Shown piece after piece: positions 7,313 to 16,212 of a DNA stretch of 64,000 nt. Numbering within the stretch: position 1 is the first letter of the stretch; the number at the start of each line of letters is the position of its first letter. The translations under genes were made by a program, and so were the position numbers. A model generated the notes under the pieces. The model saw only the letters and a program-made list of their open reading frames with translations, had not been told where the DNA came from and searched no databases. The DNA comes from CALFVT01 sp039989855 (GTDB lineage: Bacteria; Pseudomonadota; Alphaproteobacteria; Caulobacterales; Maricaulaceae). The DNA lies in the NCBI GenBank assembly GCA_039989855.1, contig JBDXGZ010000026.1, positions 128,331 to 192,330 of the forward strand, written 5' to 3'.

Positions 7313-9769
7313 ATGACTCTCAAAACTTTGTTTTTAGTAACAGCTCTCAGTAGTGTCGTCCTCTCTAGTTGTCAGCAACAGGGCGAGACAGTTCAAGACC
7401 AAACGGTGGATGCGCCAACTGAGAATGTAGTTGCCGTATCTGCGGTGAGCACAACACCGATCATCCTGCCGGGAGCTCCGGGGGAGGCGTCAAAAACATT
7501 AGGAGCTGAGGACGCCATAAAAGTTGCCAATAATAGCTATTCTCCTGATGATGTGTTGTTTATGCAAAATATGATCCCGCATCATGCACAGGCTGTAGAG
7601 CTAGCGAATTTGATCGAGACGCGCACGAACCGAAAAGAGGTCGTTGACATTGGCGCGAAAATAAAAGCCTCACAAGCCGACGAGATCAAATTCATGCAAG
7701 ATTGGCTGGCGGAGCGAAACGAGTCTTTTGAAGTGGATGCGGGGCATGGGCACCACGGCGCACATCATCAAATGGAAGGCATGGCCTCTCCTGCACAAAT
7801 GCAGCAATTGGCAAATTTAGAAGGAACTGATTTTGACAAATTATTTTTAACCCTGATGATCACCCATCATGAAGGGGCTTTGACCATGGTTGACACGCTG
7901 ACAGATCAACCTGGCTCGGCCTATGATCCTGTTCTTTTCGATTTCACCAATGATATTGTGAATGACCAAACATCGGAAATTGAGCAAATGAGCGCCATGT
8001 TACGGTCGTTCTCTGCTGATGCACGGGCTGGCCTTTTGGCCGGGTTCCATAACGCAGGGGAAGCGGCTATGAATGTAGAGCGCGTTGCAACCTTGTCTAA
8101 ACCCGTAGGATTTTTTGATCCGCAAAATCCGACAGGCTTGCCACCGATTATTTCGAAAAAAGATGAAGAGGGCGAAGCTTCGGCTGAGCGAGGTGATGAG
8201 GGGCAGGACCTAGATGATACGGAATGGGGCGCGCGGTCGCCGCTCCTGAGCTTTGCCAATACGGATATGGCGTTTCAAGGAGATGTATTGGTCACGGGGA
8301 GCTATCACGGATTTAATATCTATAAACTTCAAGACGACGGAATACCTGTGCTCTATAGCTCTATTGTCTGCCCAGGTGGGCAAGGGGACGTGTCTATTGT
8401 TGACGACCTCTTGATTATGTCGGTTGAGCAAACGCGCGGCCGTGTTGATTGTGGCTTACAAGGGATTAGTGAGGATGTCAGCGCGGACCGCTTCCGTGGT
8501 CTTCGGATTTTCGATATTAGTGATTTGGCCAAACCCGTTCAAGTGGGGCAAGTCCAAACCTGCCGTGGGTCGCATACTCATTCGGTTGTCACGCAGGACG
8601 AAACGAAACTGATTGTCTATAATTCAGGCACATCATCTATCCGTGAGGAAGAGGAGTTGGCCGGCTGCTTTGGCCAAATAGCCGGCGATGATCGCACGGC
8701 GCTTTTCCGTATTGATGTGATTGAAATCCCGCTCGTGGATCCATCAAAGTCGCGCATAATCGATAGCCCAACCGTCTTTGCCGACCCTAAAACAGGACGC
8801 CTCGCAGGATTGTGGCAAGGCGGCGATCACGGCGAAGATACGCAGGAGACGCGCGATACTAACCATTGTCACGATATTACGGTCTTCCCCGAGGCTAAAA
8901 TCGCCGCAGGCGCGTGCTCTGGCAACGGAATTATTTTTGACATTTCTGACCCGCTGAAGCCGAAACGTATTGATGAAGTCGTCGATACGGGATTTGCCTA
9001 TTGGCATTCTGCGACCTTTAATAATGATGGAACCAAAGTCCTCTTCACCGATGAGTGGGGCGGCGGCTCTCGTCCAAGATGCCGTGTATATGACCCGAAA
9101 GGATGGGGCGCGAATGCGATTTACGATATTGAAAACCGCGAACTGACTTTCAAAGGTTATTATAAAATGCCCGCCCCGCAGAGCGATTCTGAAAACTGCG
9201 TCGCCCATAACGGCTCTATCATTCCTGTTCCGGGACGCGATATTTTTGCGCAAGCGTGGTATCAAGGCGGACTGTCTGTGATTGACTTTACAGACTCGGA
9301 AAATCCAGTGGAAATCGCTTATTTTGACCGTGGCCCTATCCATGAGAAGAAATTAGTCCTCGGCGGTTATTGGTCGACCTATTGGTATAATGGCAAAATT
9401 TACGGCACGGAAATTGCGCGAGGGTTAGACGTGTTTTCACTGACCCCAAGTGAGTATTTAAGCGCGAATGAAATCGCGGCGGCTGGCTTGGCTAATCAAG
9501 GCGAGCGGTTTAATCCGCAACAGCAATTCCCTGTGACGTGGCCTGCGGAGCCTGTCATTGCCAAAGCTTATTTGGATCAATTGCAACGCGGGGAAACGCT
9601 CACGGCTGAGGCGGCGTCAGATTTATCAAATGCGCTTGATCAAGCCGAGGCTCAATTAAAGGCAGGCGAAGGTAATGCGGAGCTTGCAACGGCGCTCAAC
9701 GCAATGGTTAAAAATATTGACCATGACGGCCTATCCCAAACCGTTTCAGCGATAGCGTCACGCTTATAG
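7313..9769 (+). CDS. Lipoprotein fusing a DUF305 domain to an LVIVD-repeat domain
   Basis: About 818 residues. The N-terminus ends in VVLSSC, a lipobox with Cys20. Residues of roughly 70-240 form DUF305, a ferritin-like four-helix fold with histidine pairs (MIPHHAQA, MITHHEGA) and a His-rich linker (HGHHGAHHQ), features compatible with metal binding. From about 290 onward the protein has beta-propeller-like LVIVD repeats (FQGDVLVTGSYHGFNIYKL, LRIFDISDLAKPVQVG, GLSVIDFTDSENPVEIAYF). A C-terminal helical stretch of about 70 residues follows. The ATG at 7313 is preferred to 7289 because GGAATAGGA precedes it and the signal peptide then begins correctly. Secreted or periplasmic; the activity is unknown. 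Confidence 0.85.
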   Translation: MTLKTLFLVTALSSVVLSSCQQQGETVQDQTVDAPTENVVAVSAVSTTPIILPGAPGEASKTLGAEDAIKVANNSYSPDDVLFMQNMIPHHAQAVELANLIETRTNRKEVVDIGAKIKASQADEIKFMQDWLAERNESFEVDAGHGHHGAHHQMEGMASPAQMQQLANLEGTDFDKLFLTLMITHHEGALTMVDTLTDQPGSAYDPVLFDFTNDIVNDQTSEIEQMSAMLRSFSADARAGLLAGFHNAGEAAMNVERVATLSKPVGFFDPQNPTGLPPIISKKDEEGEASAERGDEGQDLDDTEWGARSPLLSFANTDMAFQGDVLVTGSYHGFNIYKLQDDGIPVLYSSIVCPGGQGDVSIVDDLLIMSVEQTRGRVDCGLQGISEDVSADRFRGLRIFDISDLAKPVQVGQVQTCRGSHTHSVVTQDETKLIVYNSGTSSIREEEELAGCFGQIAGDDRTALFRIDVIEIPLVDPSKSRIIDSPTVFADPKTGRLAGLWQGGDHGEDTQETRDTNHCHDITVFPEAKIAAGACSGNGIIFDISDPLKPKRIDEVVDTGFAYWHSATFNNDGTKVLFTDEWGGGSRPRCRVYDPKGWGANAIYDIENRELTFKGYYKMPAPQSDSENCVAHNGSIIPVPGRDIFAQAWYQGGLSVIDFTDSENPVEIAYFDRGPIHEKKLVLGGYWSTYWYNGKIYGTEIARGLDVFSLTPSEYLSANEIAAAGLANQGERFNPQQQFPVTWPAEPVIAKAYLDQLQRGETLTAEAASDLSNALDQAEAQLKAGEGNAELATALNAMVKNIDHDGLSQTVSAIASRL

Positions 9770-9835
9770 TCACTTAGCGGTGGTTGACACCGCTGAGTAT
9801 CACGTCGTTGAGTGTCACAAGGCCAAAATTTCTAA

Positions 9836-9887
9836 CCCCTCCCTTGAGATTATCTCTTGGGATTATCTTTGGGGCGAGTTTTTTTGT
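9836..9887 (+). terminator. Terminator-like element with a 13-bp tandem duplication
   Basis: After the DUF305-LVIVD gene, CTTGAGATTATCT (9843-9855) is followed at once by CTTGGGATTATCT (9856-9868), then GGGGCGAG and seven T. The outer stem is weaker than in the hppA terminator, which it resembles in sequence. Confidence 0.5.
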
Positions 9888-9995
9888 TGGGCGTGACACA
9901 AGGCTTTGTTCGTTTGATAAAGATTGCTGCCGCGACAAGTGGGGGCTGACTCTAAAACCACTAGACAAATACGTGGATCGGATTACATCCAGATT

Positions 9996-10487
9996 ATGGT
10001 CACAGGTGATTTACATAATGAGCAGGCTGAGCGTGCGTCTATAATTGCGCCCAGCATGCCGCCTATTGATGTGACAGCACGTCAGACTAAATCTTACCTC
10101 GGTAGTTTTATCTTGTCTTGGCTCGCGCGACTTGCAGCGGTGGCTGTGCTGATCGGGTCTGGATATATGTTTTACCGTTTTGCTGAAAATGATTTTGGCA
10201 CGAAAGTTCTTCTCTGGGCTTTTGCTCTGTGTTTTGGAGCTGGGGCTTTGGCTTACGGGCCTTTATTCATTATCGCAGGCCTGCTCAAGCGTAGCCGTAA
10301 AAAACCGACGAAACGGCAGGCCGTTTGGGTGCTTGCTTTATCGCTTCCGTGGTGTGTTGCAGGGGGTATTTTGATCACATATCCAAATGCCATGCGTTAT
10401 TTAGGGCTTGCCTCTGTCGGTTTCAGCGGCCTGTTTGCATTGTGGTCGGTCTTTCACTGGCAACGAATTCGGCGCTTAAGCTGTTAA
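9996..10487 (+). CDS. Four-span membrane protein of unknown function
   Basis: About 163 residues from the ATG at 9996. Four hydrophobic segments are visible: LARLAAVAVLIGSGYMFY, VLLWAFALCFGAGALAYG running into LFIIAGLL, WVLALSLPWCVAGGILIT and a last one ending FALWSVFHW. A basic loop KRSRKKPTKR lies between spans two and three, so that loop is probably cytoplasmic. I do not recognise the family. The frame extends to 9924, but the extension runs through the region just after the preceding terminator and looks non-coding. The start is uncertain. Confidence 0.6.
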   Translation: MVTGDLHNEQAERASIIAPSMPPIDVTARQTKSYLGSFILSWLARLAAVAVLIGSGYMFYRFAENDFGTKVLLWAFALCFGAGALAYGPLFIIAGLLKRSRKKPTKRQAVWVLALSLPWCVAGGILITYPNAMRYLGLASVGFSGLFALWSVFHWQRIRRLSC

Positions 10488-10689
10488 AAGGCGCTCAAAA
10501 CTGCGCGAACATGAACAAAACCTAACGGAAACCTTTCCAAATATTAAACAACAGCAATGTGATTTGCATGTGTTCGCTTTGTTCCCTATTTTTATAAAGT
10601 ACGCAGGGGACGGCGTTAAAAAAGTTCGGTGGTTTAATATCGAGCTTTATGTAAATTGGCCTCAGACTAGTTTTATAGGCTGAGGATAG

Positions 10690-11448
10690 ATGAAAGGTCT
10701 AACCATGTCATTTTTTGAAAAAACACCGAATAGCACACAGTCCTCTAAGAGACTTACCTCAGGTCTCAGAGCCGCTTTTTTAGGCGTGTCTCTAATAGTT
10801 TTGTCGGCTTGTGCGACAACTACACCTTATCAAGAGGCTTCAAAGCCTGGCGCATTTGACGGCTATACGCAGACCATGATTGAAAATGACCGGGCGCGAG
10901 TTAGCTTTGCAGGAAATTCGTTGACGGAGCGTGAAACCGTTGAAAACTATCTTTTATATCGATCGGCTGAATTGGCTGTTGAACGTGGTTTTGACAATTT
11001 TAAACTGATTGAATCAGACACGGAAAAGGAAACACGTTTGCAATCGACGGGTGCAGGCCTTGGTTATGGCCATAATTCGTTCCGTTATAGTTATTTTAGC
11101 CCCCGATTTGGCTGGAGCCGTTTTGGGCGTTTCTCAGCTTTTAATAGCTTTGGTGGGCGTGGATTTGGTCGTCGAGGTTTTGGTAGTCGGGGTTTTGGTG
11201 GTCGAGGGTTTGGTCACAGTGGCTTCGGTCACAGTGGGTTCGGGTTTGGTCATAGTGGCTTCGATGTGCGCGAAATTACGAAATATCGTGCGGTAGCCGA
11301 AGTGAAATTTGGTCGCGGTAGCGGAGCAAATGATGATAAGACCTATAATGCACGTGAAGTGTTGCAAAACCTAGGTCCAACGATTGTTTATCCTGAAGTC
11401 GCTGAGGATGCAGTTATAACGCCTGAAGACGTTAATAATAAAATATAA
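10690..11448 (+). CDS. CC0125/CC1285-type lipoprotein with a Gly-Phe-rich repeat
   Basis: 252 residues. The signal sequence ends in VLSAC (lipobox), followed by ATTTPYQEA. The segment RARVSFAGNSLTERETVENY and the following LLYRSAELAVERGFDNF is the core seen in the alphaproteobacterial CC0125/CC1285 lipoprotein family. Between about residues 150 and 195 a low-complexity insert reads FGRRGFGSRGFGGRGFGHSG and continues in the same pattern. The C-terminal part (KYRAVAEVKFGRG) is again beta-rich. An outer-membrane or periplasmic location is likely; the function is unknown. Two starts are possible, 10690 and 10705; GAGGATAG precedes the first. A terminator follows. Confidence 0.75.
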   Translation: MKGLTMSFFEKTPNSTQSSKRLTSGLRAAFLGVSLIVLSACATTTPYQEASKPGAFDGYTQTMIENDRARVSFAGNSLTERETVENYLLYRSAELAVERGFDNFKLIESDTEKETRLQSTGAGLGYGHNSFRYSYFSPRFGWSRFGRFSAFNSFGGRGFGRRGFGSRGFGGRGFGHSGFGHSGFGFGHSGFDVREITKYRAVAEVKFGRGSGANDDKTYNAREVLQNLGPTIVYPEVAEDAVITPEDVNNKI

Positions 11449-11476
11449 GACCATACCTTATTTTATAGATGAACTG

Positions 11477-11501
11477 CCTCCGACCAAAGTTGGAGGTTTT
11501 T
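11477..11501 (+). terminator. Rho-independent terminator after the Gly-rich lipoprotein gene
   Basis: CCTCCGAC / GTTGGAGG stem (8 bp with two G:T pairs), 4-base loop, followed by five T. The remaining bases to 11744 are AT-rich with no gene or clear regulatory motif. Confidence 0.85.
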
Positions 11502-11744
11502 GACTATAATAGAGGCTGTGATTCATTTTTAGCTGTAAATTTGGGGTGAATGTTCAAAAAATATGCATTTAGTGTGACTTTAGTCACGTAATTTTACCTT
11601 ATTTTGTGGTGTTTATGCCGCAGTTGCTCGCAAAACGGGTTTTAAATATGACTATTTAGTAAATATTAATGTCCGCTCTAGTAATAATCATTAAATAGCC
11701 ATATTTATAAAATAAGTTTCAATTGCGAATAAATGAGGAGTGCA

Positions 11745-12551
11745 ATGACGGTTTTGAGACCATATGACGGGATATATGCCTTTAATAAACGCATTCTTGG
11801 CGGTTTGGCGGTTGCATCCCTATGTCTTATGGCAACATCTACTGTTATGGCACAATCAACGGTTTTGGATAAGGCCACATCTATCGATGTGATGCCAAAA
11901 GACTCTATTCCAGCGTCCTTACAGTTAGCTCCTACGATAGAGTTGGATTTGGGGCGTTATAATGAAACGCCTTATTTGTCTCTCAGCTCAACTTTAAACG
12001 ATGCCTTCGTGCCTCTGCCCGCGCAAATTTTTGATGGGACTAATCTTTCCACTGATTTTAGCGCGACGAACTGTCTTGCTGGTCAAACGTTATGTGGCCC
12101 TCGTTTTGACAATGTGGGTGTGAACCTTTCGACGAAATTTAATGCGGATAAACCTGGCGGTATTGATCTCCAGCTTATTCCGCGTGCGTCACTTAGTTTT
12201 GGCGATGAGCATTCAAGTGCCCTTGTCGGCGCGGTCGTGAAGATTGGCGAAGACCTTCGTGACATTGATCCGGATGATTCGAATAAATGGTATTTATTTG
12301 CGGGTGCGGACGCTGAAGCGCTCACCTATTCTACGCAAGGTGCGTCACGCCTAACAGCGGGACAATTTAACTTGCAAGATAGAATTATTGTTGGGGATGC
12401 TCAGGCTGGTTTTGGATATAAAATCGGAGATGCTGATATTTCCTTGGCCTATATTCGTCGTGATGTGAATTCATATGGTCTTGAGCCAGGTGATGCGGCT
12501 ATATCCTATACGGAAGATGCGGCGGCCCTCTCTCTGACATGGCGACGCTAA
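11745..12551 (+). CDS. Outer-membrane beta-barrel protein, possibly LpxR/DUF2219-like
   Basis: About 268 residues with a cleavable signal peptide ending TVMAQS. The mature part is built of alternating polar/hydrophobic strands and ends in LSLTWRR, in keeping with an outer-membrane barrel though lacking the usual terminal Phe. The C-terminal stretch VGDAQAGFGYKIGDADISLA plus YIRRDVNSYG resembles the end of lipid A 3-O-deacylase (LpxR) homologues, but I cannot see a catalytic His/Ser pair with certainty. The ATG at 11745 is chosen because GAGGAG lies 4 bases upstream; the upstream in-frame ATG at 11733 contains that site. Confidence 0.6.
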   Translation: MTVLRPYDGIYAFNKRILGGLAVASLCLMATSTVMAQSTVLDKATSIDVMPKDSIPASLQLAPTIELDLGRYNETPYLSLSSTLNDAFVPLPAQIFDGTNLSTDFSATNCLAGQTLCGPRFDNVGVNLSTKFNADKPGGIDLQLIPRASLSFGDEHSSALVGAVVKIGEDLRDIDPDDSNKWYLFAGADAEALTYSTQGASRLTAGQFNLQDRIIVGDAQAGFGYKIGDADISLAYIRRDVNSYGLEPGDAAISYTEDAAALSLTWRR

Positions 12552-12696
12552 GTCGCTGACAGCGGTTTTCACTTTCATCTCTTATTGTGTAACTACAGAG
12601 CACATGATGGACGAATCTTAAAGTCTAAGCCTTGTCCGCTGACTTATCCCAAAAAAAAACGGCAAGGCGTGAAAAAAAACTTGAGTTCAGAAGCGA

Positions 12697-12742
12697 ATAC
12701 TACATATTGTGTCTTAAAGTTAATTTTGACTATATATATGGT
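12697..12742 (+). promoter_or_regulatory. Pair of NrdR-box-like sites upstream of nrdB
   Basis: ATACTACATATTGTGT (12697-12712) and TGACTATATATATGGT (12727-12742) align with the NrdR consensus acaCwAtATaTwGtgt at 14 and 12 of 16 positions. Their starts are 30 bp apart, about three helical turns, which is the usual spacing of paired NrdR boxes. They lie about 95-140 bp before the nrdB start. NrdR represses ribonucleotide reductase genes in response to ATP/dATP. Confidence 0.75.
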
Positions 12743-12836
12743 TTTGTGAGCATGTATGCTTATGAGAGTAAACCTATATATTGATTGGCACGAGGGTTGG
12801 ACCTGTAAGACTGGTCTGTGACACGGGAGTAGAAAG

Positions 12837-13874
12837 ATGGGTAACATGGGTAATTTTGAGAAAAGTAAAAGTGGGCTTTTAATCCCATCACATAGCTATA
12901 AGCCGTTTCGCTATCCGTGGGCTTATGAATTTTGGCGCAAGCAGCAGCAAGTTCATTGGATGCCTGAAGAAGTGCCGCTCGGGGAAGATTTGGAAGATTG
13001 GGCGAATAATTTGACGAAGTCTGAAAAGAATCTTCTGACGCAAATTTTCCGTTTCTTCACTCAGTCTGATGTTGAGGTCGGGGCGAATTACATGGAAAAT
13101 TACATGCCCTTGTTCAAACCCGTTGAGGTTCGGATGATGCTCGCATCGTTTTCAAATATGGAAACGATTCACATCGCGGCTTATGCGTTGTTACTTGAAA
13201 CGATTGGCATGCCGGATAGCGAGTTTTCCGCTTTCATGGAATATGAGGAAATGTCGGCCAAGCATGATTATCTCGGTAAATTTGGTGTTGAAACCGAAAG
13301 TGATATTCTCACATCGATGGCGGTATTTGGCGGCTTTACCGAAGGGCTACAGCTTTTCGCAAGCTTTGCCATGCTGATGAATTTCCCGCGTATGAACAAG
13401 ATGAAAGGCATGGGACAAATCGTGTCTTGGTCCGTTCGTGATGAAAGCCTGCACTGTGAAGGCATGATTAAAATGTTCCATACATTCTCCGCCGAGACAG
13501 GCGCGCTGACTCAATCTGTCAAAGATGATATTGCCGATTGCTGTAAGACGGTGGTTAAGCTTGAGGATAAATTTATTGATCTGGCTTTTGAGATGGGGCC
13601 TGTAGAAGGCATGACGGCTGAAGATATTAAGCAATATATTCGCTATATTGCCGACTGGCGTCTCAGCCAATTAAAGTTGCCGAAAATATACGGCGTTAAA
13701 GAACACCCACTGCCGTGGTTGACGGAAATCCTCAATGGCGTCGAGCATGCCAATTTCTTTGAAGCACGAGCGACGGAATATTCCAAAGGCGCGACAGAAG
13801 GCGATTGGCACGGAGACGACGGTGTTTGGTCACAATTTGAAAACATTAAAGCCCGTCAGTCTGCAATCCTCTAG
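12837..13874 (+). CDS. nrdB: Class Ia ribonucleotide reductase, beta subunit
   Basis: 345 residues, the usual length. It houses the di-iron/tyrosyl radical cofactor used by the alpha subunit to make deoxyribonucleotides. All metal ligands are in place by pattern: Asp78 (FFTQSDVEVG), Glu109 and His112 (METIH), Glu169 (GFTEG), Glu203 and His206 (DESLH). Tyr116 sits four residues after His112, as the radical Tyr122 does in E. coli NrdB, so the cofactor is of the tyrosyl type. GGGAG stands about 9 bases before the ATG. nrdA is not in the window. Two NrdR-like boxes lie upstream and a strong terminator follows. Confidence 0.96.
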   Translation: MGNMGNFEKSKSGLLIPSHSYKPFRYPWAYEFWRKQQQVHWMPEEVPLGEDLEDWANNLTKSEKNLLTQIFRFFTQSDVEVGANYMENYMPLFKPVEVRMMLASFSNMETIHIAAYALLLETIGMPDSEFSAFMEYEEMSAKHDYLGKFGVETESDILTSMAVFGGFTEGLQLFASFAMLMNFPRMNKMKGMGQIVSWSVRDESLHCEGMIKMFHTFSAETGALTQSVKDDIADCCKTVVKLEDKFIDLAFEMGPVEGMTAEDIKQYIRYIADWRLSQLKLPKIYGVKEHPLPWLTEILNGVEHANFFEARATEYSKGATEGDWHGDDGVWSQFENIKARQSAIL

Positions 13875-13901
13875 CAATAAGGTCTCTGGGAAGTCATTTG
13901 G

Positions 13902-13938
13902 TATCAGTGGGATGTCGTGATCCCGCTGATAGTTATTT
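13902..13938 (+). terminator. Terminator of nrdB
   Basis: TATCAGTGGGAT and ATCCCGCTGATA form a 12-bp stem (one T:G pair) with a 6-base loop, followed by GTTATTTTTA. Confidence 0.85.
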
Positions 13939-14004
13939 TTATGTAGCCATTGAAACTTTTTTATTGAGACTTGTGCGAAACGTTAGAACGCAATAGCATT
14001 GCGT

Positions 14005-14784
14005 ATGAGTCGTATTCTTCCCTTTACAACTGTCTATAACTTCAGAGATTTTGGTGACTATCCTGTTAAAGCTGGAGGGAGAGTTGCGGCAGGGCGCTTG
14101 TTTCGATCCGCGCATCTTAATCAATTAACAGGTAACGATGTGGCCCGTTTTAAGGCTTTAAATATTTCTACGGTTATTGACATGCGTTACCTTCCAGAGC
14201 GTCAACGCCAACCCAATAATTTACCTGAAGGACGTGATATTACGTCGCTGGTCTTTGAAGCTGCCTCAGGGCAGGCGGAATTGAGCGTTGCGCCGCACGA
14301 AGCTTTTTTAGAGCACGATTTGATGACAGCACAAGATGCCCGCGAATATATGCTTGGATCTTATACGCGACGGCCAAATGACGCGGCCTTTCAAAACCTT
14401 GTTCGTCAAAGTCTCTTACATCTGGCCGATACAGGGGAGAGTGCGCTCGTCCATTGCGCTGCGGGGAAAGACAGGACAGGAACGCTTGTTGCTTTGATAC
14501 AGTCTATATTAGGCGTGGAGTTAGATGCTATCATTGAAGACTATATGCTAACAATGACCGCTATTGACGTGGACGGGGTGTTGGCGATGGCCGCACCGCA
14601 AATATCAAAAAGATACGGTCGGGACTATAATCCCGATATGCTTTACCCGATTTTTAGTGTGTCAGAGGATTACTTGGCTCAATCTCTTAATGCGATGGGT
14701 GATATTTCGTCCTACCTTACAAATGTAATCGGTATCAGCTTGGGACAAATAAATGCTATTAAGGCCCATTATTTGGTGAGCTAA
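14005..14784 (+). CDS. Tyrosine-protein phosphatase (Y_phosphatase3 type)
   Basis: About 259 residues. The P-loop HCAAGKDRTG gives the phosphatase signature HCxxGxxR with catalytic Cys, in the AGKDRTG form typical of bacterial Tyr_phosphatase_3/LipA-like enzymes. The N-terminal motif NFRDFGDYPVKAGGRVAAGR, followed by LFRSAHL, is the conserved start of that family. A Gly-Lys-Asp inside the loop is linked to phosphoinositide activity in some members, so lipid substrates are possible. The ATG at 14005 is used; a TTG two codons earlier is an alternative. It stands alone, convergent with the tadE genes. Confidence 0.9.
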   Translation: MSRILPFTTVYNFRDFGDYPVKAGGRVAAGRLFRSAHLNQLTGNDVARFKALNISTVIDMRYLPERQRQPNNLPEGRDITSLVFEAASGQAELSVAPHEAFLEHDLMTAQDAREYMLGSYTRRPNDAAFQNLVRQSLLHLADTGESALVHCAAGKDRTGTLVALIQSILGVELDAIIEDYMLTMTAIDVDGVLAMAAPQISKRYGRDYNPDMLYPIFSVSEDYLAQSLNAMGDISSYLTNVIGISLGQINAIKAHYLVS

Positions 14785-14817
14785 TTCACTGCGGCCTAAG
14801 GCATTGAACCTCAAGTT

Positions 14818-15525
14818 TTAATTGGCACTTTGACCTTGATTGAGTGGAAACTGACTCGCGTAATTACATGTAAAGGTGGCATCATCCTGACTTAGACTAC
14901 AGTTTAATTTAGCGCGTTCTTGCCCAGCTAGCGTGGTGAAGATAAGCGCAGCGCCTTCGTTCTCACGCGGATTGAAAATTTTACTGTCAGATAATGTGAG
15001 AGCTTTGACGAATTTATTTGTAATGGATGGTTCATATAAATAACCAACTTGCCCAACAATAAACCCTTTACCTGGGGTGATAGATGATAGGCTGTTTGTG
15101 AAATCTGAGGCCGTTAGGGTCGGTAATATGCCTGCAGCATTATTTCCCGTATAAGAGGCCTGCCCGACAATACGGCGTGACGTTGGTGTGGCGCTGACCT
15201 GCTCAATAGAGTAAATTTCGATCGCGAGATTGTCAGGATTAAACGAGTTGTAATCAATAACTGCGGTTGACGCTGTCATAACGTTTGCGAGTATTTGTTC
15301 GTCGACTTCTGTCTCAAATGTCGGAAATGATGCTGAAATTTCAGTTGATCGATTAATGGCACCATTAACGGAATAGGCCGCTGAAAGTTCATAGAGTCCA
15401 ATATAAAGGAAGATCATTATAGGCGCGACTAAGACAAACTCAATTGAAGCCGTTCCGTCTTTTTGGGACCTGTAAGACTGCAATATGGTCTTTAAATATG
15501 TCATGATATGTGTGTCTTTTAACAT
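14818..15525 (-). CDS. TadE/TadG-like pseudopilin of the Tad pilus system
   Basis: 235 residues. Near the N-terminus KDG-TASIEF is followed by a single long hydrophobic helix (VLVAPIMIFLYIGLYEL). A Gly before the cut and Glu at +5 match the prepilin site processed by the CpaA/TadV peptidase. The rest is a beta-rich extracytoplasmic domain with a Cys pair near the C-terminus. TadE-type minor pilins help assemble Flp fibres. It starts 3 bp after the stop of the upstream tadE gene, so the two are translationally coupled. An in-frame ATG at 15504 is an alternative start. Confidence 0.85.
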   Translation of the reverse strand: MLKDTHIMTYLKTILQSYRSQKDGTASIEFVLVAPIMIFLYIGLYELSAAYSVNGAINRSTEISASFPTFETEVDEQILANVMTASTAVIDYNSFNPDNLAIEIYSIEQVSATPTSRRIVGQASYTGNNAAGILPTLTASDFTNSLSSITPGKGFIVGQVGYLYEPSITNKFVKALTLSDSKIFNPRENEGAALIFTTLAGQERAKLNCSLSQDDATFTCNYASQFPLNQGQSAN

Positions 15526-15528
15526 AGC

Positions 15529-16116
15529 TTAACCTGAGCAGGAGACGTCAGGAAAAGGTTCCGTTCGAATCGCTTGTGTTACTGTAAGAATACGTTTGTC
15601 GCTTAAGCCAAAATTTCCTAAACGGGTTAGTTCCCCTGGTAGTATAAGATCATGTTGATAAATAGCTTTCACGAGAACAATTTCATTTCCGCTGATACCC
15701 GTGGCTAATTCTTCTGGGTTATCAAAGCTTATCGTGTCGTCATCCTCATCTACAGTAAAACTACTGGCTTGGAACTGTGATAAGACATCGGCATTAAATT
15801 GGTTGGAATTAACGCGCGTGATGTTTAGATTCAATTTGGTCATACACCCCTGCGTTTTTATATCATTGCATATTTCTTGTTTGATATCATCAATTGATCC
15901 GCAGATTGAATTTTCCATCCCTACACGTATGGAGCGTGTGTTTGATGTTAAATTATGCTGGAGTGAGGTTGTTGTAAAAAATACGATAGCTAGCTCAAGA
16001 ATGCCAAAAACGAGCACCATGAATGGCAAGGCCAGGATGCTAAACTCTATAGCTGTTGCACCTTCACATCGCGTTTGAAGGTTTTTTAATGTCTGTTTGA
16101 ACTGTTGGTACAACAT
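15529..16116 (-). CDS. TadE-like pseudopilin of the Tad pilus system
   Basis: 195 residues. CEG-ATAIEF followed by the hydrophobic helix SILALPFMVLVFGILELAIV is the TadE signature, with Glu at +5 of the prepilin cleavage site. The C-terminal part contains four Cys residues that could form disulfides in the periplasm. It is upstream of, and coupled to, the second tadE gene. Together they lie divergent from the main pilus operon, about 1.1 kb from the Flp pilin gene. Confidence 0.88.
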   Translation of the reverse strand: MLYQQFKQTLKNLQTRCEGATAIEFSILALPFMVLVFGILELAIVFFTTTSLQHNLTSNTRSIRVGMENSICGSIDDIKQEICNDIKTQGCMTKLNLNITRVNSNQFNADVLSQFQASSFTVDEDDDTISFDNPEELATGISGNEIVLVKAIYQHDLILPGELTRLGNFGLSDKRILTVTQAIRTEPFPDVSCSG

Positions 16117-16212
16117 TTTACTTCCATCTGTCAGGTCGAGCTACAGTCTAAAAGGAAATGCTTAAACAAGTGATTGAGTATATGGTTAATAGGTGATCAA
16201 TTAGATAATCAG

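Noticed and set aside
9776..9794. AGCGGTG/CACCGCT hairpin as a terminator of the DUF305-LVIVD gene
   Set aside because: No T run follows; the element at 9836-9887 is the better candidate.
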